Assembly: GCA_964034945.1 (NCBI GenBank)
Contig: OZ035960.1
Span: 63,479,470-63,543,469, forward strand
Source: Chrysopilus asiliformis
Taxonomy: Eukaryota; Arthropoda; Insecta; Diptera; Rhagionidae
DNA length: 64,000 bases
Direction: 5' to 3'
In this document: one piece after another, positions 31,882 through 43,600 of the stretch
Layout: every line of letters begins with the position of its first letter
How positions within the stretch are numbered: position 1 is the first letter of the stretch
Notes under the pieces: generated by a model
The model's input: the letters and a program-made list of their open reading frames with translations, nothing else
Database searches by the model: none
Told to the model about the DNA's origin: nothing
Program-made: the position numbers and the translations under genes

Positions 31882-32128
31882 TAAAATTGAAGTACTTTAC
31901 AAAATCAGGTAATGAATCGCATGAAGTGTCATAAGAGTAGTATATGTTTAAAGATGGATGATGGTTGTCTTCTGCTACCAAAGGTGAACACAAGCTTCTA
32001 CAAGGCAATTTGTAATCACTGATCGGACGCCATTTTTTGTATCGAAAAATTTCTGCGATACTTTTCTGCTCAGCCGATGAGTGTAGAATTTCGACGTTTA
32101 ATGTATCGAGGCATTCACGAGAACTCAT
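31874..32128 (-). CDS. Unrecognised 84-residue reading frame in a TIR element
   Basis: It starts MSSRECLDTLNVEILHSSAE just inside the right terminus of the 27844-32166 element and ends in the INE-1-like fragment. No family is recognised. It contains several Cys and a YYSYDTSCDS segment. It may be an exon of the parent transposon or a chance frame. Confidence 0.25.
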   Translation of the reverse strand: MSSRECLDTLNVEILHSSAEQKSIAEIFRYKKWRPISDYKLPCRSLCSPLVAEDNHHPSLNIYYSYDTSCDSLPDFVKYFNFKT

Positions 32129-32344
32129 CGAGATTTACTCAACCGTTGAGTACCGTGAATGCGCCCAATATTATATTGTGCCATTTATGGCCCCTTAATG
32201 GATTATATGTAACTTCATGTCTTTTGTTTGTATTATAGTGTATTTATTGCGTCTAAGACCTAACCTACCCAATTTGAACAAAACGGTTTTTCGGTGTTTT
32301 AATAACCGGTTTTTTGGAACCGGTTAAACCGGCCCGCTTAAAAT

Positions 32345-32640
32345 GAAGTCTTAAAAAAAAAATAAAAAAAAAAATTTTAAAAAAAAAGCTTTTATTAAAA
32401 AAGAATGCACTAAAAAGAAAAAAATAATTTTCTGGACGCTGTGTATCACAAATATAAAAGCTCTTTAAAAGGGAGATAAATTTTTATTTTATTGTTTTAT
32501 GCTTTATCTCGCTTTTTAAAAGCTTTTATATTTGTGATACACAGCGTCCAGAAAATTATTTTTTTCTTTTTAGTGCATTCTTTTTTAATAAAAGCTTTTT
32601 TTTAAAAATTTTTTTTATTTTTTTTATTTTGTTCTTTTTA
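32345..32640. mobile_element. Foldback element, copy 2
   Basis: Same palindrome as 29751-30015 with small differences (for example GAGATAAATTTTTATTTTATT at the centre). Confidence 0.88.
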
Positions 32641-33300
32641 GTCTTCGAATATATATCCTTACATCTGAGATGTCCCTACAGGCTTTTTAACTTGAGAATC
32701 GTATTCAGCGAACCCCAAAACCCGCAGAATATATTTTTTCCCGGAACAATTGAGAAAAAGGATAATCACGTTATCCTTACAGGACCTTCCGTTATCCATA
32801 CAGACTTTTTAATGACAGATTCGGATTCAGCGACCCCAAAAACCCCCAGAATAGATTTTTTTCCGGGAAATTTGGAGAAAGGGATAATCACGTTATCCTT
32901 ACAGGACATTCCGTTATCCTTACAGACTTTTTAATGGCAGATTCGGATTTAGCGACCTCAAAAACCCCCAGAATAGATTTTTTTCCGTAAAATTTGGAGA
33001 AAAGGATAATCACGTTATCCTTACAGGACCTTCCGTTATCCTTACAGACTTTTTAATGACAGATTCGGATTCAGTGACCTCAAAAACCCCCAGAATAGAT
33101 TTTTTCCCGGAAAATTTGGAGAAAAGGATAATCACGTTATCCTTACAGGACCTTCCGTTATCCTTACAGACTTTTTAATGACATTCGGATTCAGCGACCT
33201 CAAAAACTCCCAGAATAGATTTTTTTTCCGGAAAATTTGGAGAAAAGGATAATCACGTTATCCTTACAGGACCTTCCGTTATCCTTACAAGGACGAAGTA
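32641..33300 (+). repeat. 122 bp satellite array, five units
   Basis: Same unit as at 30016-30550, with phases at 32770, 32892, 33014, 33136 and 33256. The leader TCTTCGAATATATATCCTTA is shared with the first array, so foldback and satellite moved or duplicated as one module. Confidence 0.9.
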
Positions 33301-33470
33301 GTGAAAATATTGTATTGTTATCGGACTTATATAAGTGTGCAAAATTTCAAGTCAATCGGACAAGTGGAAGTGGGTCAAAATTGGGTTGCAAAATTTGATC
33401 TGACAGACAAACAGACAGACAGACACGAAGGCAAGCTAAATAAAGGCTTTTAAAAACCGGTTTAACCGAA
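33301..33470 (+). other. Tail with a GACA microsatellite, flanking the satellite
   Basis: It contains TGCAAAATTTCAAGTCAATC and a (GACA)n run CAGACAAACAGACAGACAG, then AAGCTAAATAAAGGC. It may be the 3' end of the satellite-bearing element; the first module lacks it. Confidence 0.45.
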
Positions 33471-33856
33471 AACCGGTTTAACCGAAAACCGGTTTTTTCA
33501 AAAATTTTACGCCCCTAGTAGAGGGAGCGTCAGGTAACAAAGTCCATTTCTCATAGGAAACACTTGCCCTTCCCTCTATAGCAGCGCTGCCCAACCAGGC
33601 GATCGCGATCTACCAGTCGATCTCGACACGAATTTGGGTCAATCTTCTACTACAGACTGAAAATGGGCCGTATGAATAATAAACACTCTACTCGAGTGCA
33701 CTCAGTTTTTTGCGAGTGCACTCAGTTTGGTATGAATAAAAAATCTCCACTCAGCTGTACTTTACTCAGTTCCCTCAAAAAAAACATCGAATTGGTGAGT
33801 GGAGTGTGATATGCACCAATTTGGTATGAATAAAAACTGTTTTTGCTTGAGTAAAG

Positions 33857-34352
33857 CTAAGTAAAGTCCAGTCTGATTTGAGTGTGCTGTTGGGCACACT
33901 CAGCATATTTTTTCAAATTTTTTTTCGATTTATCAAGGAAACATTTGACAATTATCTTTTGTTTACATTTGTTTGGAGCGTGAAAAAGTTTTTTCACCAA
34001 TGCGATTGAAATTTCAACAATGCGATTGAAATTATCCACATCGAATCTGTATAACCCGGCCTTTACACGCGACTGTAAAGTCTGTCAGTAGCACAGACTT
34101 CAAATGTCAAATTACTGACAACGAATTAAAATACATTTAACGAACTGGCAGTCAGTGCATTTACACGAGGCTGTGTCAACGACTGTGTCAGCTCTACAGA
34201 CGCGTGTAAGGGCCGGGTAATTCTCGAAAATTTTCTTCAACATCCAAATTTCTTGCCCTATATACTTTCCTTTTTCTTCGAATTTCATAATTTTCATGTG
34301 ATTCTGAATCAGACGACTCGAAAACTAAATCGTTGACAAACGAAAACATTTT
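33857..34352 (-). pseudogene. Relic N-terminal region of a Harbinger-type protein
   Basis: From ATG at about 34350 the minus strand reads MFSFVNDLVFESSDSESHEN, then RRKRKVYRARNLDVEENFRE. Skipping the MITE at 34055-34217 (TSD TAA) it continues in frame as LYRFDVDNFNRIVEISIALV. An acidic/basic start followed by a YRFxxxxFxxI segment resembles the N-terminal part of PIF/Harbinger transposases. The catalytic domain is absent and a stop follows RLDFT. The family call is inference from pattern and host element. Confidence 0.45.
34055..34217. mobile_element. Short Harbinger-type MITE
   Basis: TAA lies on both sides. The left tip CCCGGCCTTTACACGCGACT and reversed right tip CCCGGCCCTTACACGCGTCT match. 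Family members also end the window (63925) and frame 52347-56181. Confidence 0.88.
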
Positions 34353-34590
34353 TAACTTTTTGAATCGATTCGAAATAAATCAAAAAACGTCAAACTGCAA
34401 TTAGTGCACTCAGAAAACACAAAACATCGCAAGAGTGTACTCCATGGAGTAGAGTTAACTTTTATTCATACCAAACTCGAACTTTACTCAAGCAACTTTA
34501 CTCACTTAGAGTGCACTCACTTTCCTCAGAAATACGAATTTTTATTCATATGGCCCAATGTTAAAAAAAATTTTTTTGTAAACACAAATA

Positions 34591-35444
34591 CAGTGTGACC
34601 TCGATAAACTCAACCCTCGAAGAACGCAACACCTAAAATTTTGCACTGTTGACTCTGTAAACGCAACTTTCAAACATGATTGACTTTTTCATAATCTGAT
34701 ATTGTTTCGTCCAAAAAACAAGATAAAAAATAGTTACAGGAAATCTTTTATTGACGTTCCTTGTTTTTATTTATCCCTTTCAGACCCAAATTTTTTTTTC
34801 TTCCGATTGCTACAAAAATTGTTATACTATAATATTTCAATACCAGAATAACAAAAAAAATTTAAAAAAAATTTTTTGGGTCTGAAAGGGATAGAACTCT
34901 TGACAAGAGGTAACACGATTACTGCTTTTGGGATTTTGAGTCTGAGCCGAAATATAAACGTATTACGTCACCTAACACAATCGTATACAGTGGGTCTGAA
35001 AGGGTTATTAAAGAAGTGGCTATCACAAAACAAGTCTGTGGCAACAAAAAACAAACAAAAATATCGGGATTTTTTACCAAAAACTAATTTGAAAAAAAAA
35101 ATCATAGTTATGTTTTGTTTATAAAAATTTTAATGAAATAAAACTTTTGTTCAGTTATAGCATAGTTTAGAGATATATAGTTAGGAAACGCGTAAGAAAT
35201 TTTTTCCTGAAGAAGAGTACATTATCGTCTGTTTCATTTGCTTTGTAAAGACACTAATTGCTTTTGTGTGAGAAATGCAAAACTCTCGGAATATTTCGTA
35301 TTGTCGGCAGAACATTCCGCAACAAGGCATTTAAAATGTTCCTTGCCAGGAAATTTTTTCTGTTTAAGCAACTTAACAAGTGAAATAAAAGTGTTTTTTT
35401 TTTACGCTCTGGCCACTATAATTGCGATTATCGAGGTCACACTG
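34591..35444. mobile_element. Tigger/pogo-like MITE
   Basis: TA flanks both ends. The tips are CAGTGTGACCTCGATAAACT and, reversed, CAGTGTGACCTCGATAATCG. The interior is non-coding and contains a nested TIR element at 34775-35004. Confidence 0.85.
34775..35004. mobile_element. piggyBac-like short element
   Basis: TTAT borders both sides. The tips are CCCTTTCAGACCCA and its inverse TGGGTCTGAAAGGG; another inverted copy of the tip lies inside at 34877-34892. The CCC...GGG ends and 4 bp T/A border recall piggyBac, whose usual site is TTAA, so the assignment is tentative. Confidence 0.5.
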
Positions 35445-36009
35445 TATTAAAAAAAAGGGAAAGTGAAAATTAAGTAATCACACTATCTACTTTTCCGTTT
35501 TTTTTTTTTTTCGCTGTTAAAGCAAGTGGTCTATTTTACTTAGATACCTTATTTTAAATTGAAATGAAATAAACTGAAGTTATACCAATTAAAGATCTAT
35601 TTTTTTGTATATGGGTAGATCTCGATGTAGTTGGATCAAAAAAAGGCAAATTTTAGTACAAAAAGGTTGGGCAGGCCTGGGACGCTATTCTCGGAACGTT
35701 ACGGATTTTTCCGAAACGTTTGTGGTGCAGTGGAAAAAGACCTCTATGTGGTGTACGTACCGCCTATATTGCTCCAAATGACGTCTCAAACATTACGAAG
35801 CAATTCACCATTTTATACGAAACCGTATTCTCGGACTTAGATTACGGATATATCCGAAACATATCAAAACACTACGTTTCGGATCCATCCGAAACTTTTC
35901 GAAACGTTGGTGTGCTGTGAGTTATCGTTTCGCGTCCGTTGTTTATTGTTATTCGATGCGGGCATATTTTTAATCGTGCAATAAACATAGTACGGAGTAT
36001 AATTCTTTT
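35445..36009. other. Non-coding stretch with CCGAAAC repeats
   Basis: TTTCCGAAACGTT, ATATCCGAAACAT and ATCCGAAACTTTTCGAAACG recur at 35708-35910. No gene was recognised. Confidence 0.35.
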
Positions 36010-36567
36010 TATACCCATATGGTGAAACCAAAGGGTATATTAACTTTGCCTTACCGTTTGTAACGCCAAGATCCCGTCATCGCACAAAAAAATGAATTAC
36101 ACCAGTGTGTTTAGAATGATAAAAATATTTAATTTCTGCATGTCCGTCCGTCTGTCTATCTGTCCGTCTGTCTGTCTGTCTGTGGCGCGGATTGCGGGCG
36201 CACGGATTGAGCTAGAGACTTGAAAGTTTGCATAGATCCGTTTTTGGTAAAATGCGAGGCTAAGTTCGTTAATGGGCAAAAATGGACCATTAGGGGGGTA
36301 CCCCCTATACGAACGAAATCGTTTTTTGTGAATATCTCAAAAACGGTGCATCTTATCAAAAAAGTCCAAGAACAAAAGTTATTTAGGATGTGATTCTACA
36401 TAAAACTCCCATACATCAAAATCCGATTGGAATAAATTTTAAAAAATCTTATTGGAAAATTTGACTTTAAAGTGGAATTTTGGTATAACTGTTTGAATTT
36501 TGATACGAATATCACCATACGGGTCTCCAATGATTGCCGGATTGGCAATTATAGCTTTTGTTATGTT
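36010..36567 (+). mobile_element. INE-1/HINE-like element, full-length
   Basis: Starts TATACCCATATGGTGA; it has the complete core, pyrimidine block, TCACCATACGGGT, hairpin TTGCCGGATTGGCAA and terminus. Confidence 0.88.
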
Positions 36568-37129
36568 TCATTTATTCATTGGCAAATGATTCTCACGCGA
36601 ATTTTAGTTTTCATTCACTCACTAATTTTAGTTTTCCATTCGCGTATTTTTAAAATTCTATTCGCGACTGGAATGGAAAATTTTACGAATGGAAAATTAA
36701 AATTCGAATGATTTTCGAATGGAATTATTATATGAAGTAAAAGTAACACCATAACTTTCAAAAGGATTGAGCCAGAGACTTGAAATTTCGTACAGTAGCG
36801 TTTCTCACAGTAAGGCTAAGTTATTGGACGGGGAAAATCGGACCTCTCTTTTCGCCATTCAAATGAAACAGTTTTTTACAATTGTCTCAAAAACGGCGCT
36901 TCATATTGAAAAATTTATAAATGTAAAATATGTTTAGAATACGATTTTACATAACTCTATACATAAAAATTCAATCAAACCACTCCCTCCCCCCTAACAA
37001 ACGATAACAAACGTTAAAATCAACAAATAAACAAGAATCACTCATAATACACTATTACTTACATTGAACACTAGTCAAATATTATTAACTGAGATTAAAT
37101 TAGTGAAAAATTACTCTAATACAAGTTGT
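36568..37129. other. Non-coding stretch with a diverged INE-1-like core
   Basis: At 36770-36960 GATTGAGCCAGAGACTTGAAA and TCTCAAAAACGGCGCTTCAT resemble the INE-1-like core but lack its ends. ATTCGCG/CGAATGG motifs fill 36590-36730. Confidence 0.5.
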
Positions 37130-38228
37130 TATACCCGTATGGTGAAACCAAAGGGTATATTAACTTTGCCTTACCGTTTGTAACGCCAAGATCCCGTCAT
37201 CGCACAAAAAAATGAATTACACCAGTGTGTTTAGAATGATAAAAATATTTAATTTTTGCATGTCCGTCCGTCTGTCTGTCTGTCCGTCTGTCTGTCTGTC
37301 CGACCGTCCGTCTGTCTGTCCGTGACGCGGATTGCGGGCGCACGGATTGATCTAGAGACTTGAAATTTTGCGCAGATCCGTTTTTCGTAAAATGCGAGGC
37401 TAAGTTCTTTAATGGGCAAAAATGGACCATTAGGGGGGGTACCCCCCATACGAACGAAATCGTTTTTTGTGAATATCTCAAAAACGGTGCATCTTATCAA
37501 AAAAGTCCAAGAACAAAAGTTATTTAGGATATGATTATACATAAAACTCCAATACATCAAAATCCGATTGGAATAAATTTTAAAAAATCTTATTGGAAAG
37601 TTTGACTTCAAATTGGAATTTTGGTATAACTGTTCGAATTTTGGAACAAATTTACTTTACCGGCGGGACGGCAAACTTAAAAAATAACAACTCACACTAC
37701 ACAATTGGGGTCTGCACTTTCCAAAAAAGTAGCAATTAATTGGGGCCGACGCCGTTTTCACAATAAATTTTTTGTTTCATTTTTCCACTTTTAGTACAAC
37801 TCTTGACAGATAAGATGCCATTGAACATGCACGCCAATACCTCGATAGTTCATGCTGTGAAAAACATTGCCATATTTTTCGGTTTTAAAAACTAGGCGGG
37901 GCGGTGGGAAAAAGCGGGATGGGGCAAAAAAGTTTGTCCGCTCTGGGGGGTCCGCTGGCGCGGACCCCTGGCTCCAAAGAAAAATTGGTTTGTAGCTCGT
38001 TTTTTTTCGTCAGAAAAGTGGTTATAATGGTTAATATGTGCCAAAACAGTGCGATTTCGGGAAATTTCAAAATCGAAATTTACCTATAAAACGGCGTCGG
38101 CCCCAATCAATTGCTACTTTTTTGGAACGTGCAGACCCCAATTGTGTAGTGTGAGGTGTTTTTTTTTAAGTTTACCGTCCCGCCGGTAAAGTAAATTTGT
38201 GCCCGAATTTTGATACGAATATCACCAT
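37130..38228 (+). mobile_element. INE-1/HINE-like element split by a Mutator-like MITE
   Basis: The 5' part is typical (TATACCCGTATGGTGA, long GTCCGTCTGTCTGTC block). It is interrupted at 37644-38203, resumes at GATACGAATATCACCATCC and then ends without the 3' hairpin. Confidence 0.88.
37644..38203. mobile_element. Mutator-like foldback MITE, 560 bp
   Basis: A 9 bp TSD, CGAATTTTG, lies at 37635-37643 and 38204-38212. The inverted repeats are ~110 bp, with AAATTTACTTTACCGGCGGG, CACTACACAATTGGGGTCTG and TGGGGCCGACGCCGTTTT in both arms. Long TIRs and a 9 bp TSD are the hallmarks of Mutator-like elements. The centre contains GC-rich GGGGCGGTGGGAAAAAGCGG and no gene. Confidence 0.85.
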
Positions 38229-38352
38229 CCAATATCCAATATCCTTTTTTTTTTACTTTTTTCGATGGGGTATAAATCGAAGGGTGAGGGGGAAACCCTA
38301 CCATGCTATATATTTTTGGAATGCATTCTTCATTACCTTTCATTTGAGGTAC

Positions 38353-38636
38353 CACACATGAATGATCTTGTCCATTCTTTTATGCCAGATTGTCATTCGT
38401 GCAAACGCAATATTAGTTATGACAACTTTAGTATTCAACTTTTGTCATAACTAATATTGCGTTTGTACGAATGACAATCTGGCATAAAAGAATGGACAAG
38501 TTCATTCTTTTATGAGAGATTGACATTTTCTGACAGCAAAAATTACAAAAATTATGCCATTTACACGGGAGTTAACATAATGACAAGAAAAAAATGACAA
38601 ATTTGTCATTCGTGTAAATGTAGCATTAAATGCATA
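38353..38636. mobile_element. Second copy of the 3871 foldback MITE, truncated
   Basis: It shares TTTTATGCCAGATTGTCATTCG, CAATATTAGTTATGACAA and the right tip GTCATTCGTGTAAATGTAGC with 3871-4258. About 100 bp of the left arm is missing. Confidence 0.9.
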
Positions 38637-39188
38637 ACACGGATAAATGAAAATAAATCCCACAACTGTGCAGTGCGAATGATAACGATAATCCTCATTT
38701 AATTGACATTGGCATTTCTCGAGTGCGCGTGTGGAATTTTTGGCTCTCATATTTCAGAAGTGGGTTTTGGTTAAACAAACGAAAACTGTTCATGTGGGCG
38801 CAAACGTTCATCAGTTTGCATTGACGAAAAGCGCACTTTTGCAGAATGCAGCCCCTGTACCGCTTTTTTTATTTTTACTCTGTACCCAAAAACATAAACT
38901 TTAAAAGCCATTTTCATACACAGCATACGTAAATGGTCATGTTCGATCCACTTTGTACTTTAAAAAACTTTAAAGAAAACATTTTAAACTTACTACAGCC
39001 AGATTTTTCAAATACAAAATTGAAAATGACGAAAACCACAGTATTTAGGTGAACTACCGCCATCTTTAAAAAAAAACTCCTGCAGCAGTGCTACCATATT
39101 ACGAGAAATTACTAGAATTTGCCTCTATTACACGGGGCAACTTTAACACGCCATCCAGACCTGCCGGAAACGTTGACAGGACTGTTAA
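38637..39188. other. Non-coding stretch
   Basis: No gene or clear element was recognised between the foldback and unit D. Confidence 0.3.
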
Positions 39189-39454
39189 CAGAAATGTCAT
39201 TAGAAAATTCTGTTGTGACGTAGGTGCAGTGTTGCCGAAAGTTCAAGAGCAAAATTCCCTATGTGTAGGTACAACACGTATGATTTTTCCCTACTTGGAG
39301 AGTCATTTTTCCCTACAGCAAAAACGATGAAATTTAAATTTTGGAATTGGAATGCACTATATAGGAATATAATATAAAATTAAAAAATACATTTAAAAAA
39401 AATAGTTATATATTTTGAAAATAAATATAACAATAACAAAAATAATAAAAAAAA

Positions 39455-40644
39455 AGCAAGGTGTCTGTCTCGTAGAGACGGCCAGAAGGCGTGGATCCGC
39501 CTACAACGATCGCCAATAGATATTTAAGTAAGAAATTTTAGTGAAAAGGAAATTAAGGAAACAAATTTTTATTTAAAACATAACAAAAGTTATAATTGCC
39601 AATCTGGCAATTATTGAAAATCCGTATGGTGATTTAAGTGAATGGCGAACAGTTGTATCAAAATTCCAGTTTGAAGTCAAACTTTCTAATTAGATTTTTT
39701 TAAAATTTATTCCAATCGGATTTTGATGTATGGGAGTTTTATGTAGAATAATGTCCTAAATAACTTTTGTTCTTGCACTTTTTTGATAAGATGCACCGTT
39801 TTTGAGATATTCGGTTTCACCATACGGGTATAATAATTTTATTTATAATTGGTTTATGATAAGAGAAGTATGAAATAAATATCATACATACAGTGTTCAA
39901 AACGCTCCCATTTCTAGCCTTTCGTTCAAATTAGTTAGATATACATATAATGACGAAGGTTTTACATAAATTTACTACTATTTCATCGATTCTACTACTA
40001 TTTTTCGGCCGATTTACTACGATTTCGAAGATCAAAAATCTCACAACCCTGAACACAAGTATAATGCTGGGAGTGAAATATCGTTCTCTGACTAGAAAAA
40101 TGCATACTTACATGTGTGTGTGTGCATCATATCAAAAAGCCATCGCTCGAGGCTTTCATTCATTTTTAAGCGAGACCCACAAACCGCTTTGAACAAGAAG
40201 CGAAAACTTAAATAGAAATCGTTTTCGTTTCCAAGAACGAGAGTCAGAAACCACAGCAAACGATTTTGCCGTTAAGAGCGACACTTTTCAGAGCGAAAAG
40301 AACGAAATAACATTGCATTCAATACATCAGATTCAATACACATAAAGGAGAAGCATAAAAAGAGTATAAATGTGAAATCTGTACTACAGCAGCAAACACA
40401 GCATAACAGCGGCAGTGAAAATTTAGATTTTGATTCTTAAAAAGATAATTGAACATAGTTTAACATAACAAAATACCCTAAACAATGCTTTAATGTAGAC
40501 CGGATCTTATAATACAGTTTCTGTTCGGATGTCACCACAAACTATCGAGTTTTATCGATTGCAAATTTGTTATCATGGCAGCAAGCCGATTTTCTAATTT
40601 GTACCCCCATAATCAAAATCCAAGACGTATCCACGTCAAAAATA
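39455..40644 (+). repeat. Repeat block E, copy 1
   Basis: From GGTGTCTGTCTCGTAGAGAC to CAAGACGTATCCACGTCAAAA it matches 59438-62483 in direct orientation, apart from three insertions in copy 2. It includes a short INE-1-like copy and TTTACTACTATTTCATCGAT. A third partial copy (AAATGTGAAATCTGTATTAC, CAGCATAACAGCGGCAGTG) lies at 56585-56700. No coding region or terminal repeat was recognised. Confidence 0.85.
39577..39831 (-). mobile_element. INE-1/HINE-like element, internally deleted, both ends kept
   Basis: 255 bp. The minus strand runs from ATACCCGTATGGTGAAACC directly into GATATCTCAAAAACGG-type text and the 3' end with TCACCATACGGAT and the hairpin. The same copy is in block E copy 2 at 60709-60955, so it was in E before the duplication. 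Confidence 0.85.
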
Positions 40645-40683
40645 AAGACATAATAATTCTGATTCTTATTTATGAGCAAATCA

Positions 40684-43600
40684 TCATACTAATATATAAA
40701 AATGAGTTGGTGTCTGTCTGTCTGTCTGTCTGTCTGTTCCTCTTTCACGCAAAAACGGCTGAACCGATTTACTTGAAATTTGGCATGAGTGTCTGTGGTA
40801 GTTCTGGTTCCAACATAGGCATACGGAAAAGTAGCTCGAGGGGTGGGGGGAGTAAGGGGAGGGGTTAAAGTGATTTCGAAACTTAGTTTTTGCGCTATGT
40901 TACTCTTTCGCGGGGAAACTACTGAACCGATTGGCCTGAAATTTGGCATAGATGTTCGTCGGGGGTCCAGCCCCAATACAGACCCATTAAAAAGTAGCCC
41001 GAGAGGTGGGGGGAGTAAGGGGAGGGGGTAAAATGTTTTCGAAACTTAGTTTTTGCGCTATGTTACTCTTTCGCGGGGAAACTACTGAACCGATTGGCCT
41101 GAAATTTGGCACAGATGTTCGTCGGGGGTCCAGCCCCAATACAGACCCATTAAAAAGTAGCCCGAGAGATGGGGGAAGTAAGGGGAGGGGGTAAAGTGAT
41201 TTCGAAACTTACTTTTTGCGCTATGTTACTCTTTCGCGGGGAAACTACTGAACCGATTGGCCTGAAATTTGGCACAGATGTTCGTCGGGGGTCCAGCCCC
41301 AATACAGACCCATTAAAAAGTATCCCGAGAGGTGGGGGGAGTAAGGGGAGGGGGTAAAGTGATTTCGAAACCATAGTTTTTGCGCTACGTTACTCTTTCG
41401 CGAGGAAACTACTGAACCGATTGGCCTGAAATTTGGCACAGATGTTCGTCGGAGGTCCAGCGCCAACACAGACCCATTAAAAAGTAGCCCGAGAGGTGGG
41501 GGGAGTATGGGGAGGGGGTAAAGTGTTTTCGAAACTTAGTTTTTGCGCTATGTTACCCTTTCGCGGGGAAACTACTGAACCGATTGACCTGAAATTTGGC
41601 ACAGATGTTCGTCGGGGGTCCAGCCCCAACATAGATCCATTAAAAATTAGCCCGAGAGATGGGGGAAGTAAGGGGAGGGGATAAAGTGATTTCGAAACTT
41701 ACTTTTTGCGCTATGTTACTCTTTCGCGGGGAAACTACTGAACCGATTGGCCTGAAATTTGGCATAGATGTTCGTTGGGGGTCCAGCGCCAACACAGACC
41801 CATTAAAAATTAGCCCGAGAGATTGGGGAAGTAAGGGGAGGGGGTAAAGTGATTTCGAAACTTACTTTTTGCGCTATGTTACTCTTTCGCGGGGAAACTA
41901 CTGAACCGATTGGCCTGAAATTTGGCATAGGTGTTCGTCGGGGGTCCAGCCCCAAAATAGACACATTAAAAAGTAGCTCAAGAGGTGGGGGAGTAAGGGG
42001 AGGGGGTAAAGTGTTTTCGAAACTTAGTTTTTGCGCTATGTTACTCTTTCGCGGGGAACTACTGAACCGATTGGCCTGAAATTTGGCATAGATGTTCGTC
42101 GGGGGTCCAGCGCCAACACAGACTCATTAAAAAGTAGCCCGAGAGGTGGGGGAAGTAAGGCGAGGGGGTAAAGTGATTTCGAAACTTACTTTTTGCGCTA
42201 TGTTACTCTTTCGCGGGGAAACTACTGAACCGATTGGCCTGAGATTTGGCACAGATGTTCGTCGGGGGTCCAGCCCCAACATAGACACATTAAAAAGTAG
42301 CTCTACGGGTGGGGGAGCAAGGGGAGGGGGTAAAGTGTTTTCGAAACTTAGTTTTTGCGCTATGTTACTCTTTCGCGGGGAAACTACTGAACCGATTGGC
42401 CTGAAATTTGGCATAGATGTTCGTCGGGGGTCCAGCGCCAACACAGACTCATTAAAAAGTAGCCCGAGAGGTGGGGGAAGTAAGGGGAGGGGGTAAAGTG
42501 ATTTCGAAACTTACTTTTTGCGCTATGTTACTCTTTCGCGGGGAAACTACTGAACCGATTGGCCTGAAATTTAGCACAGATGGTCGTCGGGGGTCCAGCC
42601 CCAATACAGACCCATTAAAAAGTAGCCCGAGAGGTGGGGGGAGTAAGGGGAGGGGGTAAAGTGATTTCGAAACTTAGTTCTTGCGCTATGTTACTCTTTC
42701 GCGGGGAAACTACTGAACCGATTGGCCTGAAATTTGGCATAGATGTTCGTTGGGGGTCCAGCGCCAACACAGACCCATTAAAAATTAGCCCGAGAGATGG
42801 GGGAAGTAAGGGGAGGGGGTAAAGTGATTTCGAAACTTAGTTTTTGCGCTATGTTACTCTTTCGCGAGGAAACTACTGAACCGATTGGCCTTAAATTTGG
42901 CATAGATGTTCGTCGCGGGTCCAGCACCAATACAGACCCATTAAAAAGTAGCCCGATAGGTGGGGGAGTAAGGGGAGGGGGTAAAGTGATTTCGAAACCA
43001 TAGTTTTTCCGCTATGTTACTCTTTCGCGAGGAAACTACTGAACCGATTGGCCTGAAATTTGGCATAGATGTTCGTCGCGGGTCCAGCACCAACACAGAC
43101 CCATTAGAAAGTAGCCCGATAGGTGGGGGGAGTAAGGGGAGGGGGTAAAGTGATTTCAAAACTTAGTTTTTGCGCTATGTTACTCTTTCGCGAGGAAACT
43201 ACCGAACCGATTGGCCTGAAATTTGGCAGGCATAGATATTCTTCGCGGGTCCAGCACCAACATAGACCCATTAAAAAGTAGCCCGATAGGTGGGGTGAGT
43301 AAGGGGAGGGGGTAAAGTGATTTCGAAACTTAGTTTTTGCGCTATGTTACTCTTTCGCGAGGAAACTACTGAACCGATTGGCCTGAAATTTGGCACAGAT
43401 GTTCATCGGGGGTCTAGCCCCAACATAGACACATAAAAAAGTAGCTCGAGAGGTGGGGGAGTAAGGGGAGGGGGTAAAGTGTTTTCGAAACTTAGTTTTT
43501 GCGCTATGTTACTCTTTCGCGGGGAAACTACTGAACCGATTGGCCTGAAATTTGGCATAGATGTTCGTCGGGGATCCAGCGCTAACACAGACCCATTAAA

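Larger units (their letters stand above)
27844..32166. mobile_element. TIR element nested in the hAT shell
   Basis: The left tip GGGCGCATTCACGGCCCTCA and reversed right tip GGGCGCATTCACGGTACTCA continue to ACAGTTGAG/ACGGTTGAG; AAT borders both ends. The tip form and 3 bp border resemble Harbinger-like MITEs. It now holds a LINE fragment, INE-1-like pieces, a satellite module and Penelope-like fragments. Confidence 0.7.
27653..33517. mobile_element. hAT-type shell with many nested elements
   Basis: The left tip TAGGGATGTCAAAAAAGAAC and reversed right tip TAGGGGCGTAAAATTTTTGA are flanked by GTAGGGGG (27645-27652) and GTAGAGGG (33518-33525), an 8 bp duplication with one mismatch. AACCGGTTTT-type repeats lie near both ends (27700-27750, 32290-32340, 33455-33500). 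Confidence 0.65.
33665..34556 (-). mobile_element. Harbinger-like element with relic coding region
   Basis: The left tip GGGCCGTATGAATAATAAAC and reversed right tip GGGCCATATGAATAAAAATT are bordered by AAT. Subterminal GAGTGCACTCAG-type repeats lie near both ends. It carries broken coding sequence (33857-34352) and a nested MITE. A hAT-like tip, CAGCGCTGCCCAACC, lies just outside at 33582, with a possible partner near 35668 but no matching 8 bp TSD. Confidence 0.7.

Noticed and set aside
33582..35682. hAT element from CAGCGCTGCCCAACC to the inverse near 35668
   Set aside because: The tips look hAT-like, but the flanking 8 bp (CTCTATAG and GGACGCTA) do not match, so pairing is not secure.
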